Source of the DNA: CAVRRZ01 sp963723745
GTDB taxonomy: Bacteria; Actinomycetota; Actinomycetes; Mycobacteriales; Geodermatophilaceae
Length of the DNA stretch: 64,000 nt
Assembly (NCBI GenBank): GCA_963723745.1
Contig: CAVRRZ010000005.1
Location: 1,240,001-1,304,000, forward strand
Direction of reading: 5' to 3'
The notes under the pieces were generated by a model. The model worked only from the letters and a program-made list of their open reading frames with translations. It was not told the origin of the DNA and did no database searches. Numbering within the stretch: position 1 is the stretch's first letter; each line of letters opens with the position of its first letter. The position numbers were made by a program, and so were the translations under genes. Shown here one piece after another: positions 57,793-64,000 of the stretch.

Positions 57793-58860
57793 TCAGCCCG
57801 CGTCGTCCTCCTCGTCGAGGACGTCCTCGGCGAGGTCGTCGAGCATCCCCTCGAACGGGTTGTCCTCGTCGGCGTCGGGACGACGGCGCACCAGCCACGG
57901 CTGCAGGTGGTCGTAGCCGCGCACCGACACGCGGCGCAGCGGGCGCACGCGGTACGCGGGCTGGCGGCGCAGCCGGCGGGCCAGCTCGCGGTCGACCAGC
58001 ACCGTGCCCGGCCGGGCCAGGGAGGTCAGCCGGCTGGCCAGGTTGACCACCGGTGAGTACACGTCGCCGAGCCGGGTCAGCACCGGCCCGAAGGCGGCGC
58101 CGGTGCGCAGCGGCGGGCGGTCCTCGGCGGCCCAGACGTCGGGCAGCTCCAGGCCGATCTCGACGGCGCCGGTCGCCGACGCGGCGGTGAACAGGACGCC
58201 GTCCCCGACGGTCTTGACGACCCGGCCACCGTGCCGGGCGATGACCTCGGCCGCGATGCTCTCGAAGTCCTCGACCATGGCGCCCAGCTCGCGGCCGCCC
58301 ATGCCGCGGCTGCGCGAGGTGTAGCCGACCAGGTCGACGAACCCGACGGCGAGATCTCGGCGGTCCCACGGTGGTCCCGGGCTCGGCGAGCAGGCGATCG
58401 GCGTTGGCGGCCAGGTGACGGCGCCAGACGTAGTCCTGCACCGACTGGAGCAGCGGCAGCAGCGCTCCGCGCGGCCTCGGTGGCGTCGTCCGGGCGGCCC
58501 GGCCCTCCGTCGGGATCACGGTGGGACAGCACGTCGGCGAGCATGTCGGTCTGCCAGTCGGCCAGGCGGGACAGCGACTGGCCCATCGCGCGGGCGATGG
58601 AGGCCTCGGTGTCCGGGCCGACGAAGCCGGACTCGATCAGCTCCGACAGGACGCCGAGGGCAGCGACGTCGGCGTCGGTGAACGCCGGGGTCGTCGTCCG
58701 CGGCGTCCGGGAAGCCCAGCGCCCGCCACAGCCGCTGGGTCCGCTCGGGCGGCATGCCCGCCCGCTCGGCGACCTCCAGGCGGGTCCACCGGCGGGGGCC
58801 GCCGAGCAGCAGCCGCTCCAGCTCGTCGCCGGCCTCGGCACTCGGATCCCGGTCGTCCAT
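57793..58860 (-). CDS. Class III adenylate/guanylate cyclase (frameshifts, probably errors)
   Basis: About 355 residues after correction. An N-terminal regulatory domain contains a helix-turn-helix-like RLEVAERAGMPPERTQRLW and an all-helical part (ALGVLSELIESGFV). The C-terminal cyclase domain has metal Asp in VGFVDLVGYTS and VKTVGDGVLF and transition-state Asn/Arg in VVNLASRLT. This layout resembles the pH-responsive mycobacterial Rv1264 type. Indels near 58690, 58475 and 58365 break the frame. The product is presumably cAMP. Confidence 0.85.
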
Positions 58861-58873
58861 CGGTGCCGGCGGG

Positions 58874-59332
58874 TCAGCCGGTCGTGTGCACGACCAGGAC
58901 GTCGCACTCCGAGCGGCGAGTGGCGTCGGCCGGCACCGAGCCGATCAGCCGGCCCTTGATGCTGTTGAGCCCCCGGTTGCCCACGACCAGCAGGTCGGCC
59001 TGCTCCTTACGGACGACGTCGAGCAGCGCCTCCACCGGCGACCCCACCACGGCCAGCGCCTTGACGTCCGTGGCGCCGGCGGAGCGCGCGACGTCGGCCG
59101 CCTCGCGCACCGTGTGCTCGGCCGGGCTGGAACCGACGACCTGGTAGGCCTCGTCCCCGAGGGTGTCCTGGGCACGGGCGAGCTCGCGGTCGTCCTCCTC
59201 GGTGGGCAAGTACGCGCAGACGACGACGACGGTCGAGCCGGCCGCACCCGCCAGCGCTCCCGCGCGGGCGACCGCTCGCAGCGAGGAGTCGGAGCCGTCC
59301 GTGCCGACGACGACCGTGCGGTAGGCGCTCAC
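58874..59332 (-). CDS. Universal stress protein (UspA family)
   Basis: A 152-residue single-domain USP with the ATP-binding signature GNRGLNSIKGRLIGSVPA, so an ATP-binding subtype. N-terminal VVVGTDGSDSSLRAV. Start GTG 59332. It ends 14 bp ahead of the cyclase gene start on the same strand, so the two may be co-transcribed, linking cAMP signalling and stress response. The 256 bp to the divergent exporter show no gene. Confidence 0.92.
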   Translation of the reverse strand: MSAYRTVVVGTDGSDSSLRAVARAGALAGAAGSTVVVVCAYLPTEEDDRELARAQDTLGDEAYQVVGSSPAEHTVREAADVARSAGATDVKALAVVGSPVEALLDVVRKEQADLLVVGNRGLNSIKGRLIGSVPADATRRSECDVLVVHTTG

Positions 59333-59588
59333 GTGTGGCTCCCCATCCCCGGCCGCGAGTGACCGGACACCCCCGAGGCGGACGAGGCGGCGTCCGCGAG
59401 GCGAACTGTATGTGACCAGCGGTACCGGATGTGCCGGGGGTCACCCCCGCGGGCGCATGATCATCCGGCGCGCCGCCCCCGGGACTCCGGGAATGTCCCC
59501 ACCGTGCGGTTACATGAGTGGACACGATCCGGCAACCGGGGGCACCGTCCGCCGGACCGACGAGACCGGCCCGACGAGGAGAGGCACC

Positions 59589-60562
59589 ATTCCCATCGAC
59601 GCTCCCGCGCCTGCGGCCCCGGTCCGGGTCGAGGTCAGCGGACTGACGCAAGTCCTTCGGTCAGGTACGGGCCGTGTCCGACCTCAGCTTCACGGTCGAG
59701 CCGGGGTCGGTCACCGGCTTCCTCGGCCCCAACGGAGCCGGCAAGACGACGACGCTGCGGATGCTGCTCGGCCTCGAGCGCCCCGACGCGGGGACGGCGA
59801 CCTTCGACGGGCGCCGCTACGCCGAGCTGCCCGCACCGGTGCGCACCGTGGGCGCGGTCCTCGAGACGGCGTTCCACCCGGCCCGCTCCGGGCGCAACCA
59901 CCTGCGGGTCTACTGCCGCGCCGCCGGCCTGCCCCTCTCCCGGGCCGACGAGACACTGGCCCAGGTCGGCCTGGCCGACGCCGGGGGCCGACGCGCCGGC
60001 GGCTACTCCCTCGGCATGCGCCAGCGCCTGGCACTGGCCACGGCACTGCTCGGCGACCCCGTCGGTGCTCGTGCTCGACGAGCCGGCCAACGGACTGGAC
60101 CCCGAGGGCATCCACTGGCTGCGCGGGTTCATCCGCCACCTGGCGCACGATCAGGGCCGCACGGTCCTGGTGTCCAGTCACCTGCTGTCCGAGATGGAGC
60201 AGACCGTCGACCGGGTGGTCATCGTGGGCGCCGGACGGCTGGTGCGCGAGGGCTCGATCGCCGAGCTGCGGTCCGGGGCCGATGGGTGCCGGCACCGTGC
60301 TGGTGCGCAGCCCCGAGGCGGCGCGCTTCGCCGCCGTGCTGCAGGCCGCGGGTCTCGCGGTGACCGCCGAGTCCGACGGGCAGCTCACCATCCCCTCGTC
60401 GACTCCCGCCGACATCGGCGCGCGCGCCTTCGCCGCCGGCGTCGAGCTGCACGAGCTGCGCGCGCAGTCCAGCGGGCTCGAGGAGATCTACTTCCAGCTC
60501 ACCGCCGGCCAGGAGCAGTTCGCCGCCCGCCGCGCACCCGACTCCGGAGGCGACCCGATGAC
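59589..60562 (+). CDS. ABC transporter ATP-binding protein (frameshifts, probably errors)
   Basis: About 310 residues after correction. Walker A GPNGAGKTTTLRMLLG, signature YSLGMRQRLALATALL and Walker B VLVLDEPANGLDPEG, typical of drug or lantibiotic-type exporters. Extra single bases near 59650 (C), 60064 (C in a C run) and 60285 (G in a G run) break the frame. The best ribosome site, GAGGAGAGG, precedes an ATT codon at 59589; ATT may be a real rare start or another error, and ATG 59515 is the in-frame alternative. A further indel probably hides its stop at the permease start. Confidence 0.85.
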
Positions 60563-61324
60563 CGCGCTGGTGCGCGCCGAATGGACCAAGCTGTTCACCA
60601 CGCGGACCTGGATCGGCCTGGTCATCGGGGCCTGCGTCCTGGCCGGCGGCTTCTCGGCACTGTTCACCGGACTGGCCGGGGTCGAGCAGAACGGTCAGCC
60701 GGGGCTCCCGGCCGTGGGCACACCGCAGTACGAGGAGCTCGTCTTCTCCGTCGGCGCCAACGCCAGCGTCCTGCTGCTGATCCTGGGCATCATCGGCATG
60801 ACCCAGGAGTACCGGCACCGCACGGCCACCCCCACGTTCCTCACCACGCCGCAGCGTGGACGCGTGGTAATCGCCAAGCTGCTGGCCTACGCGATCGCTG
60901 CCGTTCCCTTCGCCCTCGTCGTGCTCGCGGTCAACGTCGCTCGTCGTGCTCGTCTACGCCGGCGCCCGGGGGGACGCGCCCGCGCTGTCCGGCGAGAACC
61001 TGCAGCTGCTGGGCAAGGCCGGCCTCGTGCTGGTCATCTTCGCGGTGATCGGGGTCGGCGTCGGCGCCCTGCTGCGCAACCAGGTCGGCGCCATCGTCGG
61101 CGCCCTGGTCTACCTTTCGTCATCGAGCCGATCGTCGGCCTCGATCGGCGCCATCTCGGCCGCCTACAAGTGGCTGCCGGGAGGCGCGCGTGCAGGCGAT
61201 CACCACCGACTTCGAGGCACCGGAGCTCCTCGCCGCCTGGCAGGGCGGCCTCCTGCTGCTCGGATACGGTCTTGTGGCCGCGCTGCTCGGCACCGTCCTC
61301 GCGGTCCGTCGCGACGTCGTCTGA
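60559..61324 (+). CDS. ABC transporter permease (frameshifts, probably errors)
   Basis: About 255 residues, ABC-2 type with roughly six membrane segments; begins MTALVRAEWTKLFTTRTW, the usual opening of such permeases, and ends VRRDVV. Indels near 60943, 61113 and 61187 break the frame. It pairs with the ATPase directly upstream. The cargo is unknown. Confidence 0.82.
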
Positions 61325-61418
61325 TCGAGGACTCCTCCCGGTCAGGTCGACGAGCGGAGCGTCGCGACGCCGAGACCAGCCCGTCAGGGAGCGCAGCGAT
61401 CGACACCGGAGAGGACGC

Positions 61419-62225
61419 ATGACCACTCGCATGACGGCCCAGCGGCTGGGCCGGCTGATCGAGGCCGGTGCCGTCGACGCCGTCCGGACGGCGCTGGACG
61501 AGTCCCCGCACCTGATCGGGCACACCGTCGAGCGCGACGGGCAGGACGGCTGGACGCCCTGCACGTCGCGGTCGCCGAAGGACGGGCCGAGATCGCACGC
61601 CTGCTCGTCGAGGCCGGTGCGGACGTCGGCGCCCGCACCGAGCACCACCGGACCCCGCTGCACGTGGCGCTGCAGCACTGCCCGCGCATGGTGTCGGTGC
61701 TCCAGGAGCTGGGTGCGGTCACCGACGCGGCCAGCGCGGCCTACCTCGACGACGTCGAGCAGCTGACCCGGCAGCTCGACGACGGGGCTGCCCTGTCCGA
61801 CCCGGACTCCGGTGACCTGCTCATCTGGGCCGCCTACGGCGGAGCCACCGGCACCGCCCGCCTGCTGCTCGACCGCGGTGCCGACGGCGACGCCGGAGCC
61901 CTGCACGCCGCCGCCGAGCGGGGCCGGCCGGAGCTGGTCCGGATGCTGCTCGACGCCGGGGCCGACGTCGACCGGCGCGACCCGGCGACCGGACGCGCCC
62001 CGCTGCACGCGGCGATCGCCGCCGGCCCGGACGGCGAGGTCCGCGGAGATCGTCCGCGTGCTCCTCGAGGCCGGTGCCGACGTCAACGCGACGACTCACG
62101 ACGGCGCCAGCGCGCTTGACATCAGCCGGGTCGCGGCGGCCCGTAGTCGGCACGACGACGCAGGTCAGGCCACCGGCAACGACGCCCTGGCCGAGCTGCT
62201 GGTGGCCCACGGGGCCACCGACTGA
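61419..62225 (+). CDS. Ankyrin-repeat protein (two frameshifts, probably errors)
   Basis: About 268 residues after correction, made of some six ankyrin repeats, for example PLHVALQHCP, LLLDRGADGDAGALHAAAE and PLHAAIAAGPDGE. GGAGAGG precedes the ATG at 61419. Indels lie near 61556 and 62042. Function is unknown; it sits alone between the exporter and kgd. Confidence 0.8.
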
Positions 62226-62361
62226 CAGGTGCCGCGGCGCTCCGACGCGAACTCTGCCGGAGGACCTGATGCCCGATCGGCATACCTCGACGGGCGTAGA
62301 CTCCCCTCCTGGTCCAGCAGCACATCCGCCACCCGATAAGACGAAGAAGGCACTCGACCCC

Positions 62362-64000
62362 GTGTCAAGCGCGAGCTCATCCCGGCCGTCCTCCACCCCT
62401 CCTCGGTGGCGGGCTTCGGCACCAACGAGTGGCTGGTCGAGGAGATGTACCAGCAGTACCTCGCCGACCCGTCGAGCGTGGACCAGGCATGGCACGAGTT
62501 CTTCGCCGACTACCGGCCCGGCAGCCCCGTCGCCGCGACCAGTGACCGGCAGCCGGCCGCGCCGTCCGCCTCCGGCAACGGCGCGGGCGTCCCGGCCCGG
62601 CAGCGCGGGGCCTCGTCCGCCCCGGGGCTGCAGGCCGAGCGCAGGCGGCGGAGCCGGCCCAGCAGGCGGCCCCGGCGACCGACGGCGCGAAGCCGGCGAA
62701 GGCCGGGAGCAGCGCACAGCAGGGCGCCGCCCAGAAGAGCAAGCCCGCCGAGAGCACGCCCGCTCCGGCCAAGCCGGCGCCGGCTGCGGCGAAGAAGTCC
62801 GCGTCCGACGACGGCGAGGGCGAGGGCCCAAGCAGACCCCGCTGCGCGGCGCGGCCGCCAGCGTCGTCAAGAACATGAACGCCTCGCTGACCGTGCCGAC
62901 GGCGACGAGCGTGCGCGCGGTGCCGGCGAAGCTGCTGGCCGACAACCGCATCGTCATCAACAACCACCTGGCCCGGGCCCGCGGGCGGCAAGGTCTCCTT
63001 CACCCACCTGATCGGCTACGCGCTGGTCCGGGCGCTGGACGACTTCCCGAACATGAACAACGCCTTCGCCGAGGTCGACGGCAAGCCGGTGCTGGTGCAG
63101 CCCGAGCACGTCAACTTCGGGCTGGCCATCGACCTGCCCAAGCCCGACGGCTCCCGCTCCCTGGTCGTGGCGTACATCAAGGGCGCCGAGGACGATGGAC
63201 TTCGCGGCCTTCTGGGCCGCCTACGAGGACATCATCCGGCGGGCCCGCTCGGGCAAGCTGACGATGGAGGACTTCACCGGCACCACGATCAGCCTGACCA
63301 ACCCGGGCACGATCGGCACCAACCACTCCGTGCCGCGGCTGACCGCCGGCCAGGGCGCGATCATCGGCGTCGGCGCCATGGAGTACCCGGCCGAGTTCCA
63401 GGGGATGAACCCCGAGGCGCTCACCGAGATGGCCGTCTCGAAGATCATCACGCTGACCTCGACGTACGACCACCGGATCATCCAGGGCGCCGAGTCCGGC
63501 GACTTCCTGCGCCGGCTGCACGCAGCTCCTGCTCGGCGAGGACGGCTTCTACGACGACGTCTTCCACGTCGCTGCGGATCCCCTACGAGCCGGTGCGCTG
63601 GATGCCCGACGTCCGGATCAGCCACGAGGGGCAGATCGACAAGGAAGCCCGGGTCATCGAGGTCATCGAGGCCTACCGGCGCAACGGCCACCTCATGGCC
63701 GACACCGACCCGCTCGAGTTCAAGGTCCGCACCCACCCCGACCTCGACATCCTCCAGCACGGGCTGACCCTCTGGGACCTCGACCGGCAAGCTTCCCGGT
63801 CGGCGGGTTCGCCGGCGAGCGGACTGATGCCGCTGCGCGACATCCTCGGCGTGCTGCGCAACTCCTACTGCCGCACCGTCGGCGTGGAGTACATGCACAT
63901 CACCGACCCCGAGGAGCGCGACTGGCTCCAGCAGCGGATCGAGGTCAAGCACGACCGAGCCCGACCGCGAGAAGCAGAAGCACGTCCTGGGCCGGCTCAA
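62362..64000 (+). CDS. kgd: Multifunctional 2-oxoglutarate decarboxylase/dehydrogenase Kgd, 3' partial, frameshifted
   Basis: N-terminal part of the actinobacterial Kgd (about 1,230 residues in full). It opens with the E1-binding segment WLVEEMYQQYLADPSS, then an Ala/Lys/Pro linker, then the E2-like succinyltransferase domain (ATSVRAVPAKLLADNR, FTHLIGYALVRAL, and the catalytic TYDHRIIQGAESGDF), and reaches the start of the thiamine-dependent E1 domain. At least eight indels break the frame between 62400 and 63950. It links 2-oxoglutarate to succinyl-CoA in the TCA cycle. The GTG at 62362 is the start. The gene runs off the right edge. Confidence 0.9.

Noticed and set aside
59412..61766. A single plus-strand frame joining ABC ATPase and permease
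   Set aside because: The join depends on indels; the usual ATGA junction is visible at 60559-60562.

Overview
The window is about 64 kb of very GC-rich DNA (roughly three quarters G+C by eye) with GTG and even TTG starts, many ATGA/GTGA stop-start overlaps and probable leaderless transcripts. Gene content points to an aerobic actinobacterium. The gene set (Kgd, NucS, DUF2550, DivIVA-like coiled coils, ethylmalonyl-CoA pathway genes) would fit Geodermatophilaceae or a relative; the family-level placement is inference.

Region 1 (1-21.3 kb) is a B12-dependent acyl-CoA region: isobutyryl-CoA mutase large subunit (icmA), a MarR regulator, the mutase G-protein chaperone meaB, acetyl-CoA acetyltransferase, methylmalonyl/ethylmalonyl-CoA epimerase, crotonyl-CoA carboxylase/reductase (ccr), a two-copy fused 3-hydroxybutyryl-CoA dehydrogenase and ethylmalonyl-CoA mutase (ecm). 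These supply most of the front half of the ethylmalonyl-CoA pathway. Interleaved are a phytoene-desaturase-like oxidoreductase, a membrane-protein pair, a DivIVA-like coiled coil, a DUF4397-sortase fusion, nucS, a lipoprotein and a dicarboxylate symporter. A 16-bp inverted repeat GTTAC-N6-GTARC lies upstream of ccr, hbd and ecm and may be a shared operator.

Region 2 (21.4-48.2 kb) is a conserved actinobacterial core block, mostly on the minus strand. Read 5' to 3' it runs argS-lysA-hom-thrC-thrB, rho, rpmE, prfA-prmC, sua5, glyA, wecA, the eight atp genes, DUF2550, then murA with a divergent PduO adenosyltransferase. It matches, from general knowledge, the order in Mycobacterium tuberculosis. 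Notable are a 51-codon upstream ORF in the rho leader whose stop overlaps the rho start, a long R/N/D/G-rich insert in Rho, and atpC separated from atpD by paired hairpins and a small gene.

Region 3 (48.3-64 kb) carries DUF3105 and DUF305 proteins, tRNA-Arg(CCG), a probable SAM-IV riboswitch controlling metY-metX, a MarR/aromatic-dioxygenase-like operon with an operator over its -35 box, an SDR, an ABC-F ATPase, a class III cyclase, a universal stress protein, an ABC exporter, an ankyrin protein and the start of kgd.

From about 44.6 kb on, hom, lysA, argS, abc-F, the cyclase, the exporter, the ankyrin gene and kgd are broken by many single-base indels, several of them in short G or C runs where I checked. 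Because these include essential genes and lie in patches, I read them as sequencing errors, not real pseudogenes; the spans given for those genes are reconstructions across frames. A 26-bp palindrome family (four copies, three directly after stop codons) and one AT-rich 20-bp inverted repeat are further unexplained structures.
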